Positions 46,060-57,500 of a stretch of DNA of 64,000 bases are shown one piece after another. A model generated the notes under the pieces. The model was not told where the DNA came from. It worked only from the letters and a program-made list of their open reading frames with translations, and searched no databases. The position numbers and the translations under genes were made by a program. Each line of letters opens with the position of its first letter. Position 1 is the first letter of the stretch. Source of the stretch: Lactarius indigo (taxonomy: Eukaryota; Basidiomycota; Agaricomycetes; Russulales; Russulaceae); NCBI GenBank assembly GCA_025766275.1, contig JAFKAC010000003.1, positions 744,001-808,000 of the forward strand, read 5' to 3'.

Positions 46060-46740
46060 CAGAAAGTATAAACAGGAGGGGTGTATTTGTGCGAGAGTAG
46101 CGCGATTATGTAACGCGTTGCACGTGAGTGCGCGCGCCGAGAGCCACAGAAATAGAACAAGTCGAGCGTTTGCGAGAGAGAGAGATTGAGCGCGAATAAA
46201 CAGACGGAGGGATTTCGAGAACAACAAATTAATAGTACATTCCAGTCTGAATCCATACACTTTATACTACTGGGTTTTCTGTTTATTTGTAAATATGAGT
46301 TGTAAGTAATCACAGGCCATCAAACATGTGTGAGCGCGTCGTAAGGTAAGTATATCGTAGAGCCTCTCAATTGAGGCAAAAAAGTCATAACTACTCATCA
46401 TGAGATCATACAGAGACGAAGACCGAAGCCGAAACTGAACGTGGGACGAAGGAATTGAGATTGCGAGTTGATAAGGCATGTGGCCGCGGCCCTTGTGACG
46501 TCGGGCTCGGCGTGCTCGCGCTTGATCCGAGAACGTATCCTAACAACGATATTGATTAATAAGAAGTTGAACCAGACTAGTATAGTAACGGCCGAAGGCC
46601 GTAGTCCAAAAATTAGTGTTGAGGATCGCTCGCGCTGAGGCGAGACGACTCCCCCGGGCCATCGGCCCGGTGCGGTCCTGACAGGATCCCGGTGCCGGAC
46701 GCTCCCCCGCAAGTCGGGCTCACAGCGCATTTCAGCATGT
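46060..46740. other. Upstream region of the KDZ gene with GC-rich hairpin cluster
   Basis: No gene was recognised. It should contain the transposase promoter. At 46588-46686 there are four short inverted repeats in a row: ACGGCC-GAA-GGCCGT (46588-46602), CTCGC-N6-GCGAG (46629-46644), CCGGGCC-ATC-GGCCCGG (46654-46670) and TCCT-GAC-AGGA (46676-46686). A GTCGGGCTC motif flanks the cluster on both sides (near 46500 and 46713). Confidence 0.5.
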
Positions 46741-46888
46741 ATCTGTGGTGGATGATGCTATTTCGGTATGTATCAATGTTCCTTTTATATCTGCTGCTCC
46801 ATGCACATCTCATATATGTCCATTATCGATCTCAGAGATACCTGATAGTTTGTGGCAGGTGTCTCGGACACTGAATCTATATGGGTAT

Positions 46889-47080
46889 GTCAGTCCGAGA
46901 TTGCCAGTACGAGATTGTCAGTCCGAGAGTGTCAGTCCGAGATTGTTAGTCCGAGATTGTCAGTCCAAGATTGTCAGTCTGAGATTGTCAGTCCGAGATT
47001 GTCAGTCTGAGACTGTCAGACTGAGACTATCAGTCCATGATTCTCAGTCTGTGATTCTCAGTCCGAGATTGTCCACTGAT
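46889..47080. repeat. Minisatellite of GTCAGTCCGAGATT units
   Basis: About 12 degenerate copies of a 14-15 bp unit built on TCAGTCYGAGAYT. It shares the GTCCGAG core with the subterminal arrays but has no inverted partner. Confidence 0.9.
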
Positions 47081-47330
47081 TCCATTTCATGGAGTTTGAC
47101 AATCTAATATTTCATATTCATCTCTCAGAGTTGTGTTACCCCACATACATCTCAGAAGCAGTAACAGAATGTATGGTATGCCAACATTCATGATATAGAC
47201 CATGTAGATCTAGTTCATTGATTGGGTACTCAGTCCGAACACAGGTACATGCAATAGCTACCTGCAGACCTATATACTACAATAGTACCACCCACCCATG
47301 ACAGCACCTCTGGTGCAAGCTTTGGATGGA

Positions 47331-47760
47331 TCATCCACTCATCTCAACATACTCCGAAGGCAGCGCAATCCCCTGTGCATCACAAAGTGCCTTAGCCATG
47401 ATGCACATATTCTGGAGGTCAATGTGGAGCCTGTCGATCTCCACAATGATCTGATTATACTATGCCCCACATAAGGATACCGTAAAATATGCTCCAGAGT
47501 GATGCACATACCAGGTTTCCCAAGGCAACTAGTGACTCTAAGTCCGAGTTGGAACCATCCAAACCAGAGACATCCGAATTTGAGCTGCTTGCATCAGAAC
47601 TAGTGCTGATGCCTTCATCATTGTAGTGGGCCGGATACATATCTTCTTCATCAAATGATTCAAAACCTGATGAGATGCAGGTCTCTGGCTCGGAGAGATT
47701 GGAAGGTGTATCATGGTCATGTGTAAACAAGGATCCATGTGTTTCTGTCATTGGCAACAT
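47331..47760 (-). CDS. Small acidic protein of the KDZ transposon (unknown function)
   Basis: The start is MLPMTETHGSLFTH at 47760. The body is Ser/Asp/Glu-rich (FESFDEEDMYPAHYNDEG ... SSNSDVSGLDGSNSDLE). One intron (minus strand, from GTATGTGCATCA to GGGGCATAG, about 47510-47459) joins it in frame to YNQIIVEIDRLHIDLQNMC and AKALCDAQGIALPSEYVEM, ending SG and a TGA at 47331-47333. The last exon looks helical and could form a short coiled coil. No family was recognised. The good splice sites and a clean stop after the intron support a real gene; it could also be the 3' part of a longer gene including 47717-48082. Confidence 0.5.
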
Positions 47761-48082
47761 CTTCCTGATGGATTCGGAGTGAGGTTCGGAATTGACTATG
47801 GTTGTGTATACAGTGGTTGTATGGTACAGTGTTTCGTGAGCATTTATAAGCTATCTGAGTATCCAATATCTCATGGATAATGGCATAATCTGTAACACAG
47901 TACCCCACCCCACTCCGATCACCTATTGTCAAGTATAGCACTTCACTGGGTTTGAATTGAAACATGTGTGATGTATGTGGAGTGAGTGAATACTCTGCAA
48001 GATCTCTTGGGTTGCATTGGATATGTAGAGATGTCACCACAGCATAGGCAACACACACAAGGATTACTAGTCTGCTAGTCAT
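47717..48082 (-). CDS. Hypothetical ORF with hydrophobic N-terminus
   Basis: A 121-aa frame starts MTSRLVILVCVAYAVVTSLH, which resembles a signal peptide or membrane anchor. It continues FKPSEVLYLTIGDRSGVGYC. It overlaps the start of the acidic-protein frame in another register. No family was recognised. It may be an exon of that gene or a chance frame. Confidence 0.3.
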   Translation of the reverse strand: MTSRLVILVCVAYAVVTSLHIQCNPRDLAEYSLTPHTSHMFQFKPSEVLYLTIGDRSGVGYCVTDYAIIHEILDTQIAYKCSRNTVPYNHCIHNHSQFRTSLRIHQEDVANDRNTWILVYT

Positions 48083-48084
48083 AC

Positions 48085-48790
48085 GATCATAATGAATGCA
48101 CTATGTGCCTAGCAATTCGTACTTGATTGCTTAGCATTAGTATCAGCATCCTTGCCTAGACACCCAATTTGGACGGATATTAGTCACTGACACACACCAA
48201 AGTCCGATGTCTGCGCAAATGAATGTCCGAGATTCACGGAAATAAATGTCCGAGATTCACAGAAATGAATGTCCGATGTCAACAGGATGCATGTTTTGGC
48301 TATTAGTGGACAGTCTTTGATGCCATCAGTTCTCTTAATTGATACAGGTACACCAAGTCATGCTAACACATGTACCGAAGATACACTATGTAATGATATA
48401 CGAACATAACAGACACATGTGCTCCCCTGTCTGTTTGGCACAGAGATGGGAGCAGAGTGCTCAATATGCATCACTGTGATTCCATGACAAGGACAGTACA
48501 TATCCACTAAGTATGATGAAACTGGACTGAGAATAAGGCATCTGATGTGGACCTGAGATTACTGGAGTCGCTTAGGATGTTCTCTGAATAGCATTATATA
48601 TAGTGTCCCAAGATGCGCATGAAGTTGAGACCTAAGGAGTATTATGAGGAATTAGTCAGATGATCTCCCTAAATCAATTGAACATATTTAATAGAATAAG
48701 TGCATCAAACATGGGGTGAAATAGGATGTATACAGTATATAGTATCAGAGACAGAGTGAGCTGGGCAGCTGTGAGTGCAAAATAGAGTGA
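48085..48790. other. Non-coding stretch with a small GTCCGAG repeat
   Basis: No gene was recognised. At about 48215-48290 there are three or four copies of a 24-bp AATGAATGTCCGAGATTCAC-type unit, again with the GTCCGAG core. Confidence 0.5.
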
Positions 48791-48794
48791 CTCT

Positions 48795-49490
48795 AACACT
48801 AAGTGCATCTGAGATGGTATGTGTCCGAGATGGTGTGTGTCCAAGGTGTTGTCCAAGATGGTGTGTGTCCAAGATGGTGTTCATCTGAGGATGTGTGCAT
48901 GCGAGATGGTGTGTGTGCGAGTCAATGTGCGTGCGAGATGGTGTGCGTCCGAGAATATGTGTGTGCGAGCATGTGTGCATGCAAGTTGGTGTGCGTGCAA
49001 GTAGGTGTGCATCCGAGATGGTGTGCGTGCGAGTAGGTGTGCATGCGAGCATATGTGCGTCCGAGTCGGTGTGCGTATGCGAATATGTGTGTTCGAGTCG
49101 GTGTGCATCCAAGAATATGTGCGTGCGAGTTGGTGTGCGTGCGAGTATGTGTGCGTCCGAGAATATGTGCACTCGTGTCGGTGTGTGTCCGAGAATATGT
49201 GCGTCCGAGTTGGTGTGCGTCCGAGTTGTGCGTCCGAGCATGTGTGCATCCGAGTTGGTGTGTGTCCGAGTCGGTGTGTGTCCGAGCATATGTGCATCCG
49301 AGCATGTGTGCGTCCGAGTATGTATGCGTCCGAGTCGGTGTGTGTCCGGGCAAGTGTGCGTCCGAGTTGGTGTATGTCCGAGCATATGTGCGTCCGAGTA
49401 TGTGTGCGTCCGAGTCGGTGTGTATCCAAGGATGTGTGCGTGCGTCCGAGTTGGTGCGTCCGAGTTGGTGTGCATCCAAGACAGTGCCTA
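48795..49490. repeat. Minisatellite of 16-bp GTGTGCGTCCGAGTCG units
   Basis: About 43 tandem copies of a 16-bp unit (GTGTGCGTCCGAGTNN), more degenerate toward the left end. Because the unit is not a multiple of three and lacks stops, several frames on both strands are open for 150-250 codons. Those frames are by-products of the repeat. It contains the GTCCGAG core. Confidence 0.95.
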
Positions 49491-49785
49491 TCTGACACCC
49501 AATTCGCCCAAGTCTGTGTGAGTCATAGAATGTGCATAAGCTCAGTCCAAACTCAAGGTCAACCTGACCACATATGGTAAGCAAGCAAGCAATCCAACTT
49601 TCATTTCTAGACATTCTCTGGTACTACATATGAACGACACATTCTATTACTTGGTTTCAATGATAACTGTGACCATTATGGCCGACTGCGCGAGGATGCC
49701 CTTGACCCAGGAGCACTAGGGGCCCTAGAGACACTTGGGGCCCTAGAGGCCGGCTTGATGGTCGCTCCACTGCGCCCAGTAGACA

Positions 49786-52012
49786 CTAACAGGGGTCAGA
49801 CATAAAGCAAGTGAGTCCGAAATAGAGTCCGAGTTCGGACGACGCACCATTAGCTGGCACATTCCCAGCACCGCTTCCGGACGATCCTGTGGCTGGACTG
49901 GCTGAGATGGACAGCCTGGAGACGTCAACGCCAGTGGAGGATGTCGAGGCAGCTGTGGAAGCTGTGGTACTGAGTGTGGAAGCTATAGATGGCGAGACGG
50001 CAGATGCTGAGTTGAACAGAGGGACTGGTGGGGTATGGAGATTGAGGGTCGATGGAATGACGTCGTGGCGCATGCACAGTGCACGGAGGAGTAGTTCCAG
50101 ATTGTTCTGGCCAATCTGGAGAGCTGCAAGGCGCTCTTCAAGCCTTTCTTGTCCGCGCTTGAGAGAGTCAAGTGTCGGCGTCATATCGTCGAAGACAGCT
50201 GTAAGGGAACGTTAAATGAGTTTGGACGGACTGCGGTCAATTGCGCACATGCGGCCGAACGCCTCCGGGGCGGCTGCTGTTTCCTCTCCTCCTTCGCAAG
50301 CTTCGAGCGCTCGATGGATTCGATGATCGGGAGTGCCCAAGCTGGTGGAGGCTGGCATTGCACCTTGCGACTCCGGCAGAGCGCACATGCTATGGCCTTT
50401 GGAGCGTTGACCTGGGGGACACACTCCTTCGCATTGGACATCTGGCATGGCCCACAGAATCCCTGGATGCCAGATTATCGCACCACCACTCGGAGAGAAA
50501 AACGGACGTACAGGGTCCGGAAGGGATTCCTTTCCCTTTCCCTTTGCCTTAGCAGATGTGCTGGCCTTGCGTTGACGGCGCTTTGCAGGGATGTCCGAGG
50601 ATGGTGATACCACAACAGCCTGGGGGCGCTTGGTCGCCCTTGGCTTGCGCGGTGTCGCCTCCACATCCGGATTGTCCAACATGATGATGTTGATAAGTGA
50701 CCCTTGCGCACTTAGCGGCTCGTACGGACCGGACTTGCAGCATGGACTGCTTTAGATTAGATATACAGGACTTGTAGATTAGATACTATTTGATCTGTAC
50801 AATCTGGACTTACCATTGACATCACTGTACTTCTATGACATCATACATCCGGACTCTGCGTTGTATAAACGCTTTTGTACTTCTCTTTGTTCTCCACTTG
50901 GAATTATCTTTATTATGATGTCAGTATGATATCATCTAGTTCTGGACTCTCCTTGTTCTCCTTGCCCTTGTTCTCAAAGCGTCCACTCTTTTGTCCCTTT
51001 GTAGAACAATAGCACCTTTATATTCTGTGACTAGCGTTACTTACCTTGTACTACTGTCACCCTCTGTAGGAGTATAAGTAGAGTACCATGTACGCTCCTG
51101 GTCCACATCAGTTCTCACTGTTTGTGTGCCAGGTAAGCTTCCTTCTCTCCAATGTAACAACATCAGTTCTCACTGTTTGTGTGCCAGACTACCATCTTGC
51201 TTCCACTGCTTGACTCCTGTTTGCTGCTTCCAGCCACCTTTGATATCTCACCACAGTCTCCTTTGTCACTGTGAGTATCATCTCTATGTGTGCTGTTCAT
51301 CAGATGATGTCGTCACCAGTCGAGTCTTCATCAGTATGGCCGGATACCTTCACCTTTGAGTTGCGTCCGGAGCGGCGCGGACCACTACTCGCTCCGGTAC
51401 TAGCTGATTCGACTATTGTGTGTGATTAGATTAGCTATGTGTCTTCAGCATATGAGCAGCGAACTCACCTTCTGCAACTTCATCGTCGTCATCGCCTTCA
51501 CCTCCGGCAGCCTCAGCAGCTGCGTCTTCAGCAGCCTCCTCATCCTCAAATGTGGGCTCTCCAGGGAGCCACCACTCGACCATGTCCGGTACCTCGCTAG
51601 CAAGGCGCCGGACATCAGCCAAGGAGAGCACTGGGTTGAACCCAGGGTTCGCACTTGAGAACGCCTTGCAGGCCTCACGGATCGCATCGATGCTGAACCT
51701 GTCCAGCTCCATGTCACCATTACCAACGCGCACACTCTCCTCTCCAACCATGCGCAGCAGTGGATGCATGCGAGGGACACAGGCATCCTCCTTCTCAAAG
51801 ACCTCATTGACCTCGTCCTATGACACTCAGTGAGTGAGCCGTGATACGCATTCGGACGGACCACGCACCAACTCATTTTCCAATGCCTGGTTGTACCAGG
51901 AATCGTCCACAGCTTCCTTATGTTCATCCCTATACCGGAGAGCAGTGTCTATCCTACAGGCGATCCCCAACAGCTGAGCCTCAGCAGGAGTAATAGAGTC
52001 GGACGCTGCCAT
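49786..52012 (-). pseudogene. Transposon cargo gene 1: zinc-cluster-like Cys protein, interrupted by a solo LTR
   Basis: Start MAASDSITPAEAQLLG at 52012. Introns lie at 51868-51818 and 51468-51413. Exons then carry MELDRFSIDAIREACKAF and an Asp/Glu-rich tract (about 51470-51540), then VSGHTDEDSTGDDI. The solo copia LTR 50688-51302 follows, then a Lys/Arg-rich segment, another intron (GTACGT ... CATCCAG, about 50505-50457), and the Cys motif CGPCQMSNAKEC ... CALCRSRKVQC (C-x2-C-x8-C and C-x2-C-x6-C), which recalls half of a Zn2Cys6 DNA-binding motif. A further short intron leads to a coiled-coil-like LKRGQERLEERLAALQ and a Ser/Thr/Ala-rich tail. Function is unknown; a DNA-binding role is inferred. 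The LTR insertion probably inactivates it unless it is spliced out. Confidence 0.65.
50688..51302 (+). repeat. Solo copia-1 LTR with TSD GATGA
   Basis: A 615-bp LTR from TGTTGATAAGTGACCC to GCTGTTCATCA, flanked by GATGA at 50683-50687 and 51303-51307. It is inserted within the coding sequence of the minus-strand cargo gene, whose frame rejoins across it (DSTGDDI then IMLDNPDV). It carries the duplicated CATCAGTTCTCACTG segment and the GTATAAGTAGAGTA motif. Confidence 0.96.
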
Positions 52013-52415
52013 CGTTGTAATGTGGAAGGTGAACGTTGAACAATCAGATACTGTCTATCGCATACTCGGACACCTGACTCCGAATATTCGACGTCCGAGT
52101 TTGATGTGATTGGACCGATAAGGCATGCCCCATACGGACGCCCCACATGGACGCCGCGTCCGATCTGTCCGGACATCTAATAAAAGCATATGCCCCACAT
52201 GGACACCGAGTCTATTGTGTCCGAACATCTCATAAGAGTATATGATGTCATAGTTCTAGTCGCCCAGTACACAACTCCGGACATGCGGCATGCATCTATG
52301 CATACACCATAGTCTTGGGCCCATACTTCGGACAGTCGCCAATTCCAATACTTAGTCCGTGCACAGTAATATAGTCATCACCGATCCAGCGAACTATCAG
52401 CCACACCCACACAAC
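52013..52415. promoter_or_regulatory. Divergent promoter region with a 52-bp direct repeat
   Basis: The region lies between the starts of two divergent cargo genes. Two copies of a 52-53 bp repeat (GCCCCACATGGACRCCGMGTC ... GTCCGRACATCT, about 52139-52190 and 52191-52243) lie near its centre, with extra GTCCGA, TCCGGAC and CGGACGC motifs around them. Shared control of the two genes is inferred from this arrangement. Confidence 0.55.
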
Positions 52416-53144
52416 ATGTCATTCCCAGATGAGACTTCGGAGTCTGAGTCCAGTGTGTCCCCATATAGTAAGCATTACCCACAGTACTTACCTGAGTCAT
52501 ATGGCCATAGGGCATTGGGCATACGTCGGAAAGATGCCCCCACATGCGCGAAAGCTTACTGCGAAAAGTGCGCCTAGCAAGGCCACTCCCACTGCCACAC
52601 CTACCCCAACTGCTACCACCCCACCTGCTCCAGCTGTGGCTGCCACTGCAGCAGCACCATCTCTGGCTTCTGCTCTTGCTCCGGCCTTTCAAGCAAAGGT
52701 GGTGCCTCCAGTGAAATCAAAGGTCAAGCGCTCTTTCCTCTACAAAGATGCTGGTACACCTACCCCTCCTCCTGCTGTGCAAACTGCGGTGCCTGCTGCG
52801 GCTTCCACTCCGAAGGTACGTCCGAGTTCAACTCACAGTATGGCATTATCACAATCTCTGAATAGGATCTGACTGATGCGATGGTGGTGGACGACGATCA
52901 TCCACCTCCGCATCGTTCACAACCTACTACATTCTTGCTCAAGTCAACGGCCTCCATCTCGGAGCCAGCACCGGACGGAAGTGATCCGGAGAGTGAGGAA
53001 CACACAGTACGTACTATCGGACACTTATCACAGTGTTCCCTCCATTACCAACCACTCATATGACATGCCCCAGCTGGCTTCGACCTCCAAGAACACCAAG
53101 GAACTTGCCCCCTCACCGGACACTGCTCCATCCATGGTTGAGGT

Positions 53145-53771
53145 TGTTGATAAGTGACCCTTGCGCACTTAGCGGCTCATACGGACCGGACTTGCAGCAT
53201 GGACTGCTTTAGATTAGATATACAGGACTTGTAGATTAGATACTGATTGATCTGTACAATCTGGACTTACCATTGCGTCATCTATGACATCACTGTAGTT
53301 CTATGACATCATGCATCCGGACTCTGCGTTGTATAACGCCTTTGTACTTTCCTTTGTTCCGTACTTAGCTTTATCTTTATTATGATGTCACTATGATATC
53401 ATTTGCTTCTGGACTCTCCTTATTCTTTCTTTCCTTGTTCTCAGAATGTCCACTCCTTTGTCCGTTTGTAGAACAATACTTCCTTGTACTGCGTGACTTA
53501 GTGTTACATCCCTTGTACAGTGTCACTACCAGAAAGTGTATAAGTAGAGTACCATGTACGCTCCTGGTCCACATCAGTTCTCACTGCTTGTGTGCCAGGT
53601 AAGCTCCCTTCTCTCCAATGTAACAACATCAGTTCTCACTGCTTGTGTGCCAGACTTCACCTCTGCTTCACTCTGCTAGATTCCCTGTTGCTGCTTCCAG
53701 CCACCCAGCTTGTCTCACCACAGAACACTTTGTCCCTCTGTGAGTAAGCTATCTATGTGTGCTGTTCATCA
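53145..53771 (+). repeat. 5' LTR of copia-1
   Basis: It starts TGTTGATAAGTGACCC and ends GCTGTTCATCA. GTATAAGTAGAGTACC near 53539 is the likely TATA region. Downstream, a CATCAGTTCTCACTGCTTGT block occurs twice (53574 and 53628); the first copy is followed by GTAAGC and the second is preceded by AACATCAG. Confidence 0.97.
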
Positions 53772-53783
53772 GGTTATGGGCCC
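53772..53783 (+). other. Copia-1 primer-binding site
   Basis: GGTTATGGGCCC is immediately after the 5' LTR and complementary to the anticodon stem-loop of initiator Met-tRNA, as in Drosophila copia. The untranslated leader from 53784 to 54548 has no recognised feature. Confidence 0.75.
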
Positions 53784-54548
53784 TGGTGCCCTAGCCACTC
53801 CACTTGGCTGGTCACTGTCTTCCTAGGAGGACACACCAGGCTAAGGTCTGTCTGGGGCCTTACCAGCCTTGCCCAAGGCAGAGAGCAGTGGGGCGCCACT
53901 TGTCTCTGCTGAGGAACCTCCTGTACATGTACTGCCCAGTAGTCCTACTTTCACCCCTACTGTTTTCCTAGCCCCTGCGCTATGCGCAAGGAGATTGGGT
54001 CTGGTAGCCCTTCAATCAATATCCAGGTGTGCATGGCCCACTGGGCTGTGTATTGTGGAGCTTAGCGCCAGCTGTCTCTGGTGCTCCACACTGGGCGCAG
54101 GATCTCCTCACCATGGGAGTGTAAAACCTGGTTCAGACTCTGGGGGGTGTTCACCATTATGGTGTTCTGCAACCAGATACCTGCCTTGTAGCGGCAATGG
54201 GAAAGGATTCAGTAAAGCTACTTGTGGCGATGAGGCAACCAACAGGCCGAGGAGGCTGAGGTAGACAGCCTTGGGCTCTGAAAGCAATCCCTTCACCTTC
54301 CCCCTGACGCAAACCATTTGAGCTGTGTCTTAGACACATCCTGGCTGGCAGCTAGCTCATGGTATGGCAAAGGGACTCTCCCAACCTGGGCCTAGCCCTT
54401 GTATCACTGGCATACTATCAGGAGGCAGGACGCGTTAGCGTTCTGGCCTTACAGAATCACAGACAGGAGTGGTATCCCCCTATCTTTGTCTTGCAAACTA
54501 TGAAAGCACTATCACTGACTGCTCCTCGGCGATAGATAAATCATCCCA

Positions 54549-57500
54549 ATGTCTGGTTCATCTTCCACCCCTGCTGCTGGTGCTGGTGCTCCTCCCAGCC
54601 CCACCGGTGGCTCTGCAGGAGGCTCACTCCCTCCTCCTTCTGGATCCACACCTTCCACGCGCATATCTGCCGCGTATGGTGCGACGTTCGGCATGCCCTC
54701 TGGCATCCGCCTTGAACAGTTTGATGGCACTGGTTGGAACGAATGGTCTGGCACCATTGAGGCCATCCTCACGCTGCATGAAGCTGAGGATGTGTTCACT
54801 CTGGATACACCCCCATCTGGTATCACCACCGATGAGTGGGATTCTGTCCAGCGTCGTTCCAAGGCGTACCTTCGCCTTTACCTCAAACCAGATGTCTACT
54901 CGCTTGTGGCAGATAACACTGCCTACCCTACCTTTAAGGACAAGTGGGCCAAGCTCAAGGACGTATATGGAGGTGCTTCGGGCAGCACCACCATCTTTAA
55001 TTTGTGGATTCAGATAACACAAGCCCGCCTCGACGACTCCGCACCCATGGCCGCTCAGCTGGCCAAGCTCAATGAGCTTAGGGTTGCCCTTTCCAACGCG
55101 CAGATGGGTGTCTCTGACGTCCAATACTGTCTCATTCTCCTCCACGCGCTGCCGCCCTCTTATGAGGTGTTGGCCTCTACCATCCTCGCCAGTGGGGCCC
55201 CGTCCGCACTCAAGCACGCTGAGATCATAGCGCGCATAGTGTCGGAAGAAGCTCGCCGCTCCAGGCCCTCTGGCTCCTCCCTCAACAAGGTGGCCCCCGT
55301 CAAGTCGATGGGCAAGAAAGGCAAGAAGGATCACTCCGGTCTAACTTGCCACTACTGCAACAAAAAGGGCCATATCAAGCCTGACTGCAGGAAGAGGAAG
55401 AAGGATGAGGCTGACGCAAAGGAGAAGGAGAAAGCAGGCAACAAGGCTGCCAATAGTCATGTCTTAGTACCTACCACCGCCTCCATCACAGAGGTTGTAG
55501 AGCCCAAGATAGATTGGGCCTCTGAATCAATTGGTGTTGCCTTGTATGCTGCCTCGCGTGTGCGTTGGATGATGGACAGTGGTGCCACTCACCACATCAC
55601 CCCACATCGGTCTGACTTCAAGGACTACACCCAAACTAAAGGCACTGTACGCCTGGGTGATAAGTCCACTATAGACCAAGTGGGTGTCGGGTCTGTCGTC
55701 TTTACAACGAGCCAGGGTATCTCTATCACCCTCAGCAATGTGCTACACCTACCACAGGTGAAGACGCGCTTCTTGTCGACGCGCGCCCTAGCACAAAAGG
55801 GTGCTGAGATTGCCTTTGACAGTGGCTCATTTAAAATATCTGTCAACCAAAAGTGTGTGGCCAAAGGCTACCTTGAGGACAACCTTTACTGGTTGGACGC
55901 AGCTAGCGTCGGCCTCAACGCCCACACAAAATCAAGTGCTGCCACACTTAATATCTGGCATCAACGCATGGGACACATATCCTCTGCGGCGCTGAAGGTG
56001 CATGGTCCCTCTGCCACTACTGGCATGGACATAGATAGCTCTACCACGGCCCACACAGTCTGCCGTGGGTGCGAGATGGGCAAGTCCACTCGCCAACCCT
56101 TTTCTGCGTCCTCCAACAAAAGGACAACTCGTCAATTTGAGATCGTGCACAGTGACCTCGCTGGTCCTATGCAAACTCAGTCCCTGCAAGGCTCAACGTA
56201 CACAGCCACCTTCATAGACGACCACACTAAGTTCACTGTGGTCCACTTCCTTAAGTCGAAGGATCAGTTTGCTAAGTCGCTGCAAATGTATTTGGCCTGG
56301 GGTGAAACCCAATCTGGCCATAAGTTGCGCGCTCTGCACTCTGACCGAGGTGGCGAATACATGTCGAGTGTCACGCAGGACATTCTTAAGCAGAAAGGGA
56401 TAGAGCATCACCTCACGATGCCGGGTTCACCACAGTCCAACGGAAAAGCCGAGCGGTTTAACCGCACCATTATGGATAAGGCAATGTCCATGCTTCACAC
56501 AGCTGGCATGTCTAAAGGCTTCTGGGAGCATGCAGTGTGCGCAGCTGTGCACATCTATAACCGCTCTCCAGTCCGTGGGCTTAAGTGGCGCACTCCTTAT
56601 GAGCTCTGGCACTCTGGCAAAGTGCCTGATGTCTCACATCTTCGCATCTTCGGATGCAAGGGGTACATGCACGTACCCGCTGATAAGCGTCGCAAATTAG
56701 ATGCAAAGGCCATTGAGGTCACGCTTATCGGGTTTGAGCCCGAATCTAAGGGCTATAAGCTCTGGGACCGCTCAACCCGCTCCGTCCGAGTGTCCAGGGA
56801 TGTGACATTCGACGAGAGTAGCTTCCTGTCCCTCCAGGGTGTTGAGACACACCCCACACCTTCACCACCAGTCGTGCCTAGCACAACAGTGACTGCCGTG
56901 CCTCACCCGCCGGCGTTACCACCAATGCGAGCCCCCTCCCCTGCACACTCCAGTAGTAGTGAGGAGGAGGATGTTGAAAAGCTCCTAGACCCCCCACAAG
57001 TCCAACCACGCCCCACCACTCCACCACCTGCTTTGCCAGCCCTGCCCACCACACCTAAACGTGAGCAGACCACTCCCACTTCACCCCCGCCGCGCCCTAG
57101 TGCAACGCGCATTATGCGCCATGTCCCTCCTCCCTCACCAGAAATGCCTGGAGGATTTGAGGACCGTGCACAGCGTAGTCAGCTGTTGCGCGAGATGGAC
57201 AATGCACCAAGGCGCAGTGCTCGTGCCCCTGTCCCTAATCCGCGTTACTTCAATGCGGACAATGCGGCATGGTGCGGCAGGCGTCTGGGGTATGCGGAGT
57301 TACTGGCTGCTGCCTTTGTGGGCCGAGACCCTGCAACCTATGCAGAGGCCATGCGGTCTGCAGCTGCAGATGAGTGGACTAAGGCGTGTCAGTATGAAAT
57401 GGACGCCCTAGCTAAGAATGGGACTTGGGAGTTAGTGGATCTCCCGCCTAATCGCAAGGCAGTAAAATCCAAATGGGTCTTCAAGCTCAAAGCGGATGGC

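Noticed and set aside
48705..49614. Long open frames on both strands (up to 256 codons) with Cys- or His-rich repeated peptides
   Set aside because: They are produced by the 16-bp minisatellite; all are overlapping, mutually exclusive and lack non-repeat sequence.
54624..55334. A 236-codon minus-strand frame inside copia-1
   Set aside because: It lies antisense to the Gag region of an intact polyprotein and has no recognisable domain.
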